DNA of 7,042 nucleotides from an uncultured bacterium. GTDB taxonomy: Bacteria > Bacillota > Clostridia > Oscillospirales > Oscillospiraceae. Position 1 is the stretch's first letter. Each line of letters opens with the position of its first letter. A model generated the notes under the pieces. It saw only the letters and a list, made by a program, of their open reading frames with translations. It ran no database searches and was not told where the DNA came from. A program made the translations under genes and the position numbers. Below are positions 1-6,715 of this stretch, piece by piece. The stretch lies in contig CAJMQR010000061.1 in NCBI GenBank assembly GCA_905215665.1, positions 1 through 7,042 on the forward strand. The letters are read 5' to 3'.

Positions 1-2
1 CG

Positions 3-1832
3 CAGGCGGCGCAGCGTCTGAGCGAACGCTGTCTGGAGCCGCAGGATCTTGAATCCGTCGCACTGTGCGACGAGCGGACACTGTCGCTCTATCTGGAACA
101 GGGAACTCTCAGCGACGCAGCCATCGCAGATTTGGTGCGGCGGCAGTTATTCTTCCCCTGCTTTTTTGGCGCGGCGCTCCACCTGACGGGCGTCGGGGAG
201 TTTCTGGAGGCGCTGCGGCGCTTTACCGTGCCGCCGGTCTATCCGGAGGCTTTTGCCGCCCGTGTTTATAAGATCACCCGTGACCCGCAGGCCGGCCGTC
301 TGACATGGCTCAAGGTCACCGGCGGCTGTCTGCGCGTCCGCACAACGGTTGCCTACACGCCGCGCGGCGGCGAGCCCATGGAGGAAAAGGTCATCCAGCT
401 CCGGCAGTATTCCGGCGCCGGTTTTAAGCCCGTGGATGAGGTTCCGGCGGGCGAGGTCTGCGCGGTTGCCGGACTGAGTGCGCTGCGTGCGGGCGATGTG
501 CTCGGCGCAGAGCCGGAGGGGATCCGTCCGCTTCTGAATCCCGTCATGACTTACCGTCTGAATCTGCCGCCGCAGTGCGACGTGCGCACGGCGCTGCCCA
601 AGCTGCGCCAGCTGGAAGAGGAGGAGCCGCAGCTTCATATTGCATGGAACGAGCAGCTCCGGGAGCTTCAGCTTCAGTTCATGGGAGAGGTTCAGCTTGA
701 GATCGTGAAAAGTCTGATCTCGGAACGCTTCGGCTGGGAGGTCACGATCGATTCCGGCCGCATTTCCTACCGCGAGACCATTGCCGCCCCCGTGGAAGGC
801 GTCGGGCACTTTGAGCCGCTGCGCCATTATGCGGAGGTGCATCTTCTTCTGGAGCCGCTGCCCGGAGGCAGCGGGCTGGTTTTCTGCAGCACGTGCAGCG
901 AGGATGTCCTCGACCGCAACTGGCAGCGGCTGATTCTGACACACCTGAAGGAAAAAACACATTCTGGCGTTCTGACCGGCTCGCCTATTACGGATATGAA
1001 GCTGACGCTGGCCGCCGGCCGCGCTCATCTCAAGCACACCGAGGGCGGCGATTTCCGTCAGGCGACCTACCGCGCCGTCCGGCAGGGGCTGATGCAGGCC
1101 CGGAGCGTTCTGCTGGAGCCGTACTACCGTTTTACTCTGACGGTGCCGCCCGAACAGCTCGGCCGCGCGATCAACGACATCCGCGCCATGTCCGGCACCT
1201 TCGGCGCGCCGCAGGAAACGCCCGGCGGGATGCAGCTCAGCGGCAGCGTGCCGGTGTCTGAAATGCAGGGCTATGCAGCCCAGCTTGCGGCCTACACGCG
1301 CGGGCAGGGGCGGCTGAGCTGTCTTGCGGAGGGCTACGCTCCCTGCCACAATACGCAGCAGGTCGTTGCGGAGCTGGGCTATGACCCGCTGCGCGATCCG
1401 GAAAACACGCCGGATTCCGTTTTCTGCGCCCACGGCGCAGGTTTTACGGTCCCATGGGATCGGGTTCCGGAGTATATGCATCTGGAAAGCGTTCTAAAAG
1501 CGCCCACACAGGCGGCTCCGGCGCCAAAGCTCCGGCCGCGGAACCTGGATCTGGATGAAAAGGAGCTTCAGGAAATCATGGAGCGTGAATTCGGCCCGGA
1601 CAAGCGCAGTTACCGCCCCGCCCCTCCCGCAGTGCGGAGTGAGGAAATCACGCTGCCGCCGCCCAAGCAGGAATATCTGATCGTGGACGGCTACAACATC
1701 ATCTTCGCCTGGGACGGCCTGCGCGAGCAGGCACAGACCGATCTTGCCGGCGCAAGGGATCGTCTTCTGGATCTGCTGAGCAACTACTGCGGCTACCATC
1801 CCTGTGAGCTGGTGGTCGTATTTGACAGCTAA
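3..1832 (+). CDS. TetM-like translational GTPase with C-terminal NYN domain; 5' end off window, premature stop
   Basis: Ribosome-associated GTPase of the EF-G/TetM family, cytoplasmic. The frame is open from base 3 to the TAA at 1830-1832 (609 residues) and its start lies left of the window; the TTG at 132 lies inside the gene. The fragment begins at the end of the G domain: a G5-like FFGAAL followed by GVGEFLEAL matches the family's SAL..GV segment. Domains II and III follow, then an EF-G IV-like domain (GVLTGSPITDMKLTL, then AHLKHTEGGDFRQATYRA) and domain V (LEPYYRFTLTVPPEQLGRAI, then SGTFGAPQ). After a charged, proline-rich linker, a NYN/YacP-like domain starts near residue 557 (YLIVDGYNIIFAW, Asp562). 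Classical TetM ends after domain V at about 640 residues, so the NYN part is an addition. GTP motifs G1-G4 are outside the window. Whether it protects against tetracycline cannot be told; these clostridial homologues are often housekeeping-like. The stop removes the second half of the NYN fold. Confidence 0.85.
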   Translation, partial: QAAQRLSERCLEPQDLESVALCDERTLSLYLEQGTLSDAAIADLVRRQLFFPCFFGAALHLTGVGEFLEALRRFTVPPVYPEAFAARVYKITRDPQAGRLTWLKVTGGCLRVRTTVAYTPRGGEPMEEKVIQLRQYSGAGFKPVDEVPAGEVCAVAGLSALRAGDVLGAEPEGIRPLLNPVMTYRLNLPPQCDVRTALPKLRQLEEEEPQLHIAWNEQLRELQLQFMGEVQLEIVKSLISERFGWEVTIDSGRISYRETIAAPVEGVGHFEPLRHYAEVHLLLEPLPGGSGLVFCSTCSEDVLDRNWQRLILTHLKEKTHSGVLTGSPITDMKLTLAAGRAHLKHTEGGDFRQATYRAVRQGLMQARSVLLEPYYRFTLTVPPEQLGRAINDIRAMSGTFGAPQETPGGMQLSGSVPVSEMQGYAAQLAAYTRGQGRLSCLAEGYAPCHNTQQVVAELGYDPLRDPENTPDSVFCAHGAGFTVPWDRVPEYMHLESVLKAPTQAAPAPKLRPRNLDLDEKELQEIMEREFGPDKRSYRPAPPAVRSEEITLPPPKQEYLIVDGYNIIFAWDGLREQAQTDLAGARDRLLDLLSNYCGYHPCELVVVFDS

Positions 1833-2159
1833 CGCGTCAAAGGCGGCGCCGGCTCACGCACAAAAGAGCGCAATCTCCGCGTCGTTTACACGCAGGAGGG
1901 ACAGAGTGCCGATCAGTATATCGAAGCGCTGGCAGACAAGATCGGAAAAAATTACGCCGTCCGCGTCGCGACCTCCGACGCTCTGATCCAGCTCTCCGCC
2001 CTGCGCAGCGGCATTCTGCGGATGTCCGCCTCCGAGCTGCTCTGCGAGGTGGAGCGGGTCAACGAAAAGATTGCCGAGGTCATCCGCGGGCTCCACGAGG
2101 AATCGCGCCGCGCCTCCATCCGTTCCAATCCACTTCGCGGCCTGAAGCAGCAGGAGTAA
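1833..2159 (+). pseudogene. Severed second half of the NYN domain, same frame as the upstream GTPase
   Basis: After the TAA at 1830-1832 the same frame continues without a stop for 108 codons to TAA at 2157-2159. The translation continues a NYN/YacP-like fold exactly where it was cut. The bases before the stop encode LVVVFDS, and those after it begin RVKGGAGSRTKERN, matching the family's VVFDAY/H-x-VKG segment, so the stop sits at the usual Tyr or His. The severed part holds the expected later acidic residues: Asp in SADQYIE (codon at 1911) and Asp in ATSD (codon at 1977). It ends with a helix-rich tail (SELLCEVERVNEKIAEVIRG). I see no Shine-Dalgarno and start that would allow separate translation; the first in-frame ATG is at 2022, past both acidic residues. 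It is therefore probably untranslated, unless the stop is read through or is a base error. Confidence 0.75.
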
Positions 2160-2212
2160 TAAGGGAAACCACGCGGCCGCGAAGCGGTGCATGCTACAAA
2201 ATGAGAATTAAT

Positions 2213-2217
2213 GGAGG
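2213..2217 (+). promoter_or_regulatory. Ribosome binding site that sets the start at 2223
   Basis: GGAGG lies five bases before the ATG at 2223. Another in-frame ATG at 2211 overlaps this site and has no ribosome binding site of its own, so 2223 is the better start. The 63-base gap upstream (2160-2222) holds a 10-bp GC palindrome at 2172-2181. It also holds a TGC-TACAAA stretch that could be a weak extended -10 box, but no convincing -35 box. Confidence 0.7.
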
Positions 2218-2222
2218 AAATC

Positions 2223-2657
2223 ATGGAATTCGGGTGGATAAATTTTCTGGGCGCAGGGATTGTCCTTGTCATGCTGCTTCCGAATCTCGTTTATGCGCTC
2301 AATAACCGGGGCGCAAAAAACAGATGCCAGAACAAGCTGATGAATGTGATCGAGCAGGTGGGCAGATACGGCTGCTTTCTTCTGATGTGGCTGCCGCTGC
2401 TTGTCTGGAAATTCGGGTTTCAAAAGCTTGAGCTGCTTGTAATCTATCTGTTTGGAAACGGGCTGCTGCTCTGTGCGTATCTTATCGTCTGGATTTTCTA
2501 CTTCAAAGGAAAAAGCACTTGCAAATCGATGCTCCTCGCGATTCTTCCAACCTGTATTTTCCTGCTCAGCGGCCTGACGCTTCACCATTGGCTGCTGGTA
2601 TTCTCTGCCGCTCTATTCGGCGTCGGACATCTTTACGTCACATGGCAAAACAGATAA
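2223..2657 (+). CDS. Small hypothetical multi-pass membrane protein (144 residues)
   Basis: I do not recognise a named family or function. The protein is very hydrophobic, with about five predicted membrane segments: roughly residues 5-26 (after MEFGW), 49-66, 69-94, 102-120 and 122-141. The loop between the first two is basic and polar (NNRGAKNRCQNKLMNVIEQVGR). There is no signal-peptidase site, lipobox or recognisable catalytic motif, and the C-terminus is a short polar WQNR. The gene starts 63 bases after the NYN reading frame ends and may be cotranscribed with it or have its own weak promoter. Base composition differs from its neighbours: three 60-base lines counted by eye were 40-48% GC, against 53% and 72% for two lines of the GTPase gene. 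This could mean separate history, or simply the Phe/Leu/Ile-rich codons of a membrane protein. Its stop codon lies within the base of the downstream terminator hairpin. Confidence 0.8.
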   Translation: MEFGWINFLGAGIVLVMLLPNLVYALNNRGAKNRCQNKLMNVIEQVGRYGCFLLMWLPLLVWKFGFQKLELLVIYLFGNGLLLCAYLIVWIFYFKGKSTCKSMLLAILPTCIFLLSGLTLHHWLLVFSAALFGVGHLYVTWQNR

Positions 2658-2696
2658 AAGAAGCATCCGCAGGATGGCCTGCGGATGCTTCTTTTA
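2655..2696. terminator. Bidirectional intrinsic terminator between converging genes
   Basis: This is a perfect inverted repeat with 19 bp in each arm (2655-2673 and 2678-2696) around the loop ATGG. The core is GAAGCATCCGCAGG pairing with CCTGCGGATGCTTC, flanked by AAAA on the left and TTTT on the right. Read from either strand it gives a GC-rich stem ending in a short U run. It would end the membrane-protein transcript from the left and the pgeF-binding protein-synthase transcript from the right. The left arm includes the TAA stop at 2655-2657. Confidence 0.9.
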
Positions 2697-2734
2697 CTGA
2701 CTGAACTGACAAAAGGGGTTATTAAGTATTCGTA

Positions 2735-5053
2735 TCAGCGCCGTCTGAAGTGCTTTCTCCAATAATACTGGACATTCAGGAATTCCTGAACCTCCTGCTG
2801 CTGTTCCTCCGAGAGCGTGCGGTACAATACGCCGTCGGAAAGACAGATTCCGGTATTATGTACCGACTGGAATTCCTCAAACACATGGCTGGTATACTGC
2901 ATATACTCGTCTCCGGTATAGCCCGCGAGCCGGAAGAACTCATTCATCAGGAAATTGGTGCCGATATCCGGTCCCTCGCCGGTAAAATCATTGTCAAGAA
3001 CCTGCTTCGCCGCATCGTTCGCCCAAATGATATAAGGCGTGGCGTAAAAATTGTAAAAGCCCTCGTCCGTTTCCAGATCAAAATTGATTCCCAGCTCCGT
3101 ATATGCCGATTCATTATTTCCCATCCACGGCATGTGATCGCCGAAGAGGATCAGCACCACGGGTTCGCTGCTGTCCTGCAGGGAGGACACCATATCCCGC
3201 AGTGCGTCATCAACATCGTCAATGATCGCGAAATAGTTGTTGAGATAATTGAAGGTCTCCTCCGTATAGCCCAGATCCTCGATGTAGGGATGGTCGAATT
3301 CTGCGCTTGCGGGATATGGGCCATGGCCCTGATAGGTGACAGTAAAGGAAAAATACTTTTCTCCCCGACCGGCCGCCTGCTCAAACAGCTCGACGACATG
3401 CGGCAGCAGCACGCTGTCCGGGCTCATATGCTCCCCGTCGTTCAGTTCCAGATAGGTATCCTCGTCAAAGTAATAGTTCTGGAAGCCCAGTTCCTGATTG
3501 ACGTTTGAACGATTGTAGAACCAGTGATAGAAGGGATGACTGCCCTCCACGGTATATCCCTGTTCGCGGAAGTACCACACATAGGAATTGGTCGCCTTGC
3601 GGAAATTCGGCAGCTGCGTCAGCCCGGTCAGAAACTGGCGCTCCGGGATATTGGTGCCGCCGCCAAAGGCATAGCTCAGCGTGTTTCCGCTGTATGACTC
3701 CTGCTGCAGTTCGTGCAGGAAGGCATAGGGATCCTCTGTAAACTGCAGCTCGTCAAAGCGTGTGAAATCCGAGTAGGCTTCGAGCATACAGGCAATCACA
3801 TGGACCTTTTTCTCCTCCGGAATGTCCGTATACTCATACTGCGCCAGCACGGTTTTGGCCTGTTTTTCATTGTAAGACTCCGGCGCGTGGTCTAGTCCCT
3901 TTGAGGTGCTGCGGAGGAAGGGATACAAAAAGCCGCGGTTCTGGAACTGATGCGACTCGCTCCAGTAATTCAGGAAAGAAACCTCACGGTAGGTCTTTTC
4001 ATAGACCGTCTCCGACAGATAGAGCGTCTTATAGCCGACTGCCGCGGTCAGCAGAAGTACCATCACCATCGCGAGGCGAAAGCGCGGCTTATGCGGGCGA
4101 TAGTGCAGATAAAATGCAAAAACCGCAACCGCAAGCACCGCCGCAGCGATCACAAGGATCATACTTCTGCTCAAAACGATCTTATAGTTGTTCGTCATCG
4201 CGGTGGCTTCCTTGGCGAGCAGCACGTCTTCAAAGACAAAGGGATCTCCGCGGAAGATCAGCTTGAAGTAGTTGATCCACGTCAGGACAAGCGTCAGCGC
4301 CGACGTTCCAAGCGCCGCGGCCGCCGCGCTGTTGCACAGGTAATACAGCAGGAACATGAGTAGCACCACCGGCGCAATGTTCAGCAGCAGCACTGCCGGA
4401 GAGGACCGATAGGAGCTGAGCAATTCAGCCGGATTCTCCGCTCCGCCGGCAGCATAATGCAGCGAGACATAGCCGAGAGCGACGGCATATACAAACATCG
4501 CGGCATAGGTCAGCACCGCATGAATGGCAATCTCCTTGATGTACCGGCGGCGATCCGCCGTCATCCATTTCCCGTAGACATAGATCTTCCGGGCGGCGTC
4601 CTTCATAATCGGTGCGCGCAGCGTTCCGTAAGCCGTGTACGGCTCTTCGCCGGCGGCCAGTTCGCGCTCCGTGCGGAAATTTTCAAAGCTGCACGTTTCC
4701 ATATCATAAGCATTGGCATGGAGCTTCAGGCCATATGCTTCACAGAAAGCGGAAAGCACCCGCTCCGGCTGATCCGAGACAACCTCAATCTCCTGCGAAG
4801 GCAGGAAAATCTTCTGTTTTTTGAAATAGCGGCTGAGCTTATCATCAAGCCGCTTCACCTGTTTCAGAAAGCTCCAGCGTTTCCTGAGATACTTCTCTCT
4901 GCCGCCCGGACGGAAGAGATAGAGAAAATCCGCCGCGATATGCGCGGGAACAAACCGAAGCAGCGAGGGCTGCCGGCGCCAGCAAAAGGCGAAGAACTTC
5001 CGTTCCAGCCGTTTGCGGCAAATCACATTTTCAAATACTGCAAGTTCTTTCAA
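2735..5053 (-). CDS. LTA synthase family protein (membrane sulfatase-fold phosphoglycerol transferase) with extra N-terminal domain
   Basis: Likely a polytopic enzyme that transfers glycerol-phosphate or a related group from phosphatidylglycerol to an envelope polymer on the outer face of the membrane; the exact product is not known. It has 772 residues, longer than the roughly 650 typical of LtaS. Layout: cytoplasmic domain 1-168 (described separately), five membrane segments (about 172-197, 219-239, 243-263, 297-317, 324-342), then an extracellular sulfatase-fold domain (about 415-735). Active-site residues look intact: metal-ligand Glu425 (MLEAYSDF), nucleophile Thr467 (FGGGTNIPERQFLTGL), His506, Arg515 (FYNR), His577 (YQGHGPY) and Asp639-His640 (FGDHMPWMGN). 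The start is TTG at 5053, with a good ribosome binding site; no ATG or GTG lies between it and the in-frame stop of the upstream gene. It is the last gene of a three-gene set with the binding lipoprotein and pgeF. A paralogous role (modifying another glycolipid or polymer) is possible. Confidence 0.9.
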   Translation of the reverse strand: MKELAVFENVICRKRLERKFFAFCWRRQPSLLRFVPAHIAADFLYLFRPGGREKYLRKRWSFLKQVKRLDDKLSRYFKKQKIFLPSQEIEVVSDQPERVLSAFCEAYGLKLHANAYDMETCSFENFRTERELAAGEEPYTAYGTLRAPIMKDAARKIYVYGKWMTADRRRYIKEIAIHAVLTYAAMFVYAVALGYVSLHYAAGGAENPAELLSSYRSSPAVLLLNIAPVVLLMFLLYYLCNSAAAAALGTSALTLVLTWINYFKLIFRGDPFVFEDVLLAKEATAMTNNYKIVLSRSMILVIAAAVLAVAVFAFYLHYRPHKPRFRLAMVMVLLLTAAVGYKTLYLSETVYEKTYREVSFLNYWSESHQFQNRGFLYPFLRSTSKGLDHAPESYNEKQAKTVLAQYEYTDIPEEKKVHVIACMLEAYSDFTRFDELQFTEDPYAFLHELQQESYSGNTLSYAFGGGTNIPERQFLTGLTQLPNFRKATNSYVWYFREQGYTVEGSHPFYHWFYNRSNVNQELGFQNYYFDEDTYLELNDGEHMSPDSVLLPHVVELFEQAAGRGEKYFSFTVTYQGHGPYPASAEFDHPYIEDLGYTEETFNYLNNYFAIIDDVDDALRDMVSSLQDSSEPVVLILFGDHMPWMGNNESAYTELGINFDLETDEGFYNFYATPYIIWANDAAKQVLDNDFTGEGPDIGTNFLMNEFFRLAGYTGDEYMQYTSHVFEEFQSVHNTGICLSDGVLYRTLSEEQQQEVQEFLNVQYYWRKHFRRR
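4550..5053 (-). other. Degenerate HAD-IB phosphatase-like domain at the N-terminus of the LTA-synthase-like protein
   Basis: Residues 1-168 resemble clostridial SerB-type HAD-IB phosphatases over their whole length. AVFENVICRK sits where the family has VFDFDGT. FAFCWRRQPSLLRFVP fits the helical cap segment (FxxCLRRHPxLLRxLP). REKYLRKRWSFLK fits the KERFxxFL region, EVVSDQPERVLSAFCEAYGL fits VSASPExxLxPxxxxLG, and KDAARKIYVYGKWMT fits the final A-x-x-AxLVKG strand. The nucleophile Asp is Glu8, the second Asp is Val10, and Gly-Thr is Ile-Cys. The motif II Ser remains (Ser93). The motif III Lys region and the motif IV DxxxD are missing or unrecognisable. If the homology is right, this is a catalytically dead module facing the cytoplasm just before the first membrane helix. 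This rests on pattern memory, not on an alignment search. Confidence 0.5.
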
Positions 5054-5060
5054 GTGTTTT

Positions 5061-5067
5061 TCCTTCT
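5061..5067 (-). promoter_or_regulatory. Ribosome binding site supporting the TTG start at 5053
   Basis: On the minus strand AGAAGGA is followed by seven bases and then TTG (5053-5051). No ATG or GTG occurs in frame between this point and the TAA of the upstream gene 60 bases away, so TTG is the likely initiator. A weak start of this kind would lower translation relative to the lipoprotein upstream. Confidence 0.65.
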
Positions 5068-5071
5068 CTGC

Positions 5072-5090
5072 GCCGCACTGGAAATGCGGC
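5072..5090. other. Short hairpin in the lipoprotein-synthase gap
   Basis: GCCGCA (5072-5077) pairs with TGCGGC (5085-5090) around a seven-base loop, and the helix could be extended past a bulge. It lies just upstream of the Shine-Dalgarno of the LTA-synthase-like gene. There is no U run after it, so it is not a standard terminator. It might serve as an mRNA-stability or partial processing element, or be chance in a GC-rich gap. Confidence 0.3.
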
Positions 5091-5113
5091 AGTGTTTTCT
5101 GTGGGTTTGAGGG

Positions 5114-6700
5114 TTAGGGTTCAGATTCGGACGGCTCCTCCGGTTCCTGCGCTGCCGTAGTCTGTGTTCTGTCGTAGGTCCGGTCGGCGTCGGCCAGCGT
5201 CCGGGCCGTGGCGGAATGATGAAATACGCAGTCCACCGCCGGCGTGATAGAGGAGATTTTACCTCTCGTGACATAGATCGCATAGCTCTTGAATACCACC
5301 GGACAGATCGGCGCCGTTTCCAGAAGATTCCTGCACAGATCCGGATAATTACCGGTGTTCTCCAGGGAGGAGACGCACTGACCCAGAAGCGTCGCGCTGG
5401 AAATGCCGCCGTAGCTCAGATAGCCGTCGGAATCAAAGAAGACGGAGAGATCAAAATTGGCCGTGAGCCGTACCTCCCCGTAATACAGGTCAAAATTTCC
5501 CTCATAGAGTTCCGACTTGTATTCCTTCAGCGGCAGCGCTTTCAGATTCAGCCAGATCCCGCAGCCGCGAAAATCCTCGATCAGTTTTTCCGCCACGGCA
5601 ATCCGGGTCGGATCGTCGGAACAGACGAGAAACGTCCCCGGAGACTCCGCGGTGGAGGCAACGCCGCTGTTATTGACCGCCGCACGAAAGCGCGGCAGAT
5701 CATAGGCATATTTTGCGGCAAGCTGCACGTCATAAAGGTCGGAGTCGGGAGAGCAGGGCAGCATCGTCGGAATGGCAAAGCCGCCGTATATGCCGTTGCT
5801 CAGGGTCTCGCGGTCCACCATCCAGGTCACAGCCGCACGCAGCGCCGTATTGGAAAACAGGCCCTCGGCGGTATTGAAGCCAATATAGTGCAGCACCGTG
5901 GTGGGAACCTCCCACACCTCAAAGTCGCAGCGGTAGCCAACCGCGGCGGCCGCGTTCGGATCACAGTAGACAAGATCCGTATTCCCGAACTCAAAATGAT
6001 CACGGATCTCGTTTGGCGTATCTCCCGCCTCCAGAGTGATTGTCTGGGTGTTCACCGCCGGCGGCTGCTCCTGCCACCAGTGCGCATTGCGCCGCAGGAG
6101 ATTTCCGTCGATGGCATAGGCCCCGGTTCCCACCGGCGCCGCGTCCTTTACGGTGTCCGCCTTCGCAATGGGGACATCCAGCATCAGGGAAAAGTTTTCA
6201 TAGGGGGTATCCAACGTGATGCAGACGGTGTCTTCCTCCTGAACGGCGATCTCCGTCACATGGGAAAGTCTCCCCGCGTACAGCTCGCTGTCCCGGGCCG
6301 CGTTCAGGGACGCAACCACATCCAGCGCCGTCAGAGGGGTTCCGTCGGAAAAGCTGACGGCAGGCAGGAGCTTGTAGTAATAGGTCCGGCCGTCTTCCGA
6401 AACGGTAAAGCTGTCGCACAGCAACGGCTCCGCCCGGAACTGGTTGGACACAACGAACAGGCTCTCAAAAACAAGAGAAAAGACCGCGCGGTTCACCGTG
6501 GCGGCACAAGTGTAGGGATTCAGGCCGTAGGCGGGCAGGTAGGACATGCCGAAGCTGCCGTCCTCCCGGTCTGCGGTCTCCGGCGGCTCCGGAAGCGTCT
6601 CCGATTCAGACAACTGGGAAGGCTCCGCACTCTCCTGCCCCGCGCAGCCGCAAAGGAGGAAAAGTGCCACCGCGAGACAGGCCGCGAGAAACCGTTTCAT
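5114..6700 (-). CDS. Family-5 solute-binding lipoprotein (peptide ABC transporter type, DppA/OppA-like)
   Basis: Extracytoplasmic, membrane-anchored binding protein of 528 residues, normal for SBP family 5. The signal peptide begins MKRFLAACLAVALFLL and ends in a lipobox (Leu16-Cys17-Gly18-Cys19), so Cys19 should be lipidated. Residues 20-46 are a Ser/Glu/Pro-rich linker. Family motifs follow: VSFSDGTPLTALDVVASLN (115-133), PVGTGAYAI (189-197), and IGFNTAEGLFSN then LRAAVTWMVDRETL (273-300). The C-terminus is an acidic, proline-rich tail (about 516-528). The mature part has 12 cysteines besides the lipid-bearing one, many for this class. No permease or ATPase genes are in the window, so the partner transporter, if any, is elsewhere. 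The ATG has a strong Shine-Dalgarno overlapping the pgeF stop, and the gene lies between pgeF and an LTA-synthase-like gene. That context fits capture of cell-wall or other peptides, but the ligand cannot be read from the sequence. Confidence 0.9.
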   Translation of the reverse strand: MKRFLAACLAVALFLLCGCAGQESAEPSQLSESETLPEPPETADREDGSFGMSYLPAYGLNPYTCAATVNRAVFSLVFESLFVVSNQFRAEPLLCDSFTVSEDGRTYYYKLLPAVSFSDGTPLTALDVVASLNAARDSELYAGRLSHVTEIAVQEEDTVCITLDTPYENFSLMLDVPIAKADTVKDAAPVGTGAYAIDGNLLRRNAHWWQEQPPAVNTQTITLEAGDTPNEIRDHFEFGNTDLVYCDPNAAAAVGYRCDFEVWEVPTTVLHYIGFNTAEGLFSNTALRAAVTWMVDRETLSNGIYGGFAIPTMLPCSPDSDLYDVQLAAKYAYDLPRFRAAVNNSGVASTAESPGTFLVCSDDPTRIAVAEKLIEDFRGCGIWLNLKALPLKEYKSELYEGNFDLYYGEVRLTANFDLSVFFDSDGYLSYGGISSATLLGQCVSSLENTGNYPDLCRNLLETAPICPVVFKSYAIYVTRGKISSITPAVDCVFHHSATARTLADADRTYDRTQTTAAQEPEEPSESEP

Positions 6701-6706
6701 CTCTTT

Positions 6707-6715
6707 CCCTCCTTA
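6707..6715 (-). promoter_or_regulatory. Strong ribosome binding site overlapping the pgeF stop
   Basis: On the minus strand TAAGGAGGG contains both the pgeF stop codon (TAA, 6715-6713) and a near-perfect Shine-Dalgarno (GGAGG). Seven bases separate the GGAGG from the ATG at 6700. The arrangement implies cotranscription and probably translational coupling of pgeF to the binding-lipoprotein gene. Confidence 0.8.

Noticed and set aside
132..134. TTG as the start of the GTPase gene
   Set aside because: The frame is open back to base 3, and the upstream residues continue the G-domain/insert pattern of the family (LSLYLEQGTLSDAAIADLVRR), so the true start lies left of the window.
147..1481. Long minus-strand open frame of 444 codons opposite the GTPase gene
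   Set aside because: It is fully antisense to a gene with clear EF-G/TetM domains, its translation is low in complexity (His/Arg/Leu/Ala-rich) and matches no family, and the GC-rich codon bias of the real gene explains the lack of stops.
1833..2159. Separate downstream gene for a stand-alone NYN half-domain
   Set aside because: There is no ribosome binding site with a start codon near 1833, and the piece lacks the VDGYN strand needed for the fold. It is better explained as the cut-off end of the upstream gene.
2172..2181. CGCGGCCGCG palindrome as a regulator site or terminator
   Set aside because: It is a ten-base palindrome in GC-rich DNA with no U run and no second copy seen near other genes, so chance is enough to explain it.
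2750..3508. Plus-strand open frame of 252 codons opposite the LTA-synthase-like gene
   Set aside because: It is antisense to the conserved catalytic domain, has no good ribosome binding site, and gives no recognisable protein. The same applies to the open frames at 3950-4363 and 4457-5110.
5054..5113. Possible readthrough fusion of the lipoprotein with the LTA-synthase-like protein, since both are in one frame with no stop in the 60-base gap
   Set aside because: The synthase TTG has its own well-spaced ribosome binding site, and joining an exported C-terminus to a cytoplasmic N-terminal domain makes no topological sense. A shared frame has a one-in-three chance.
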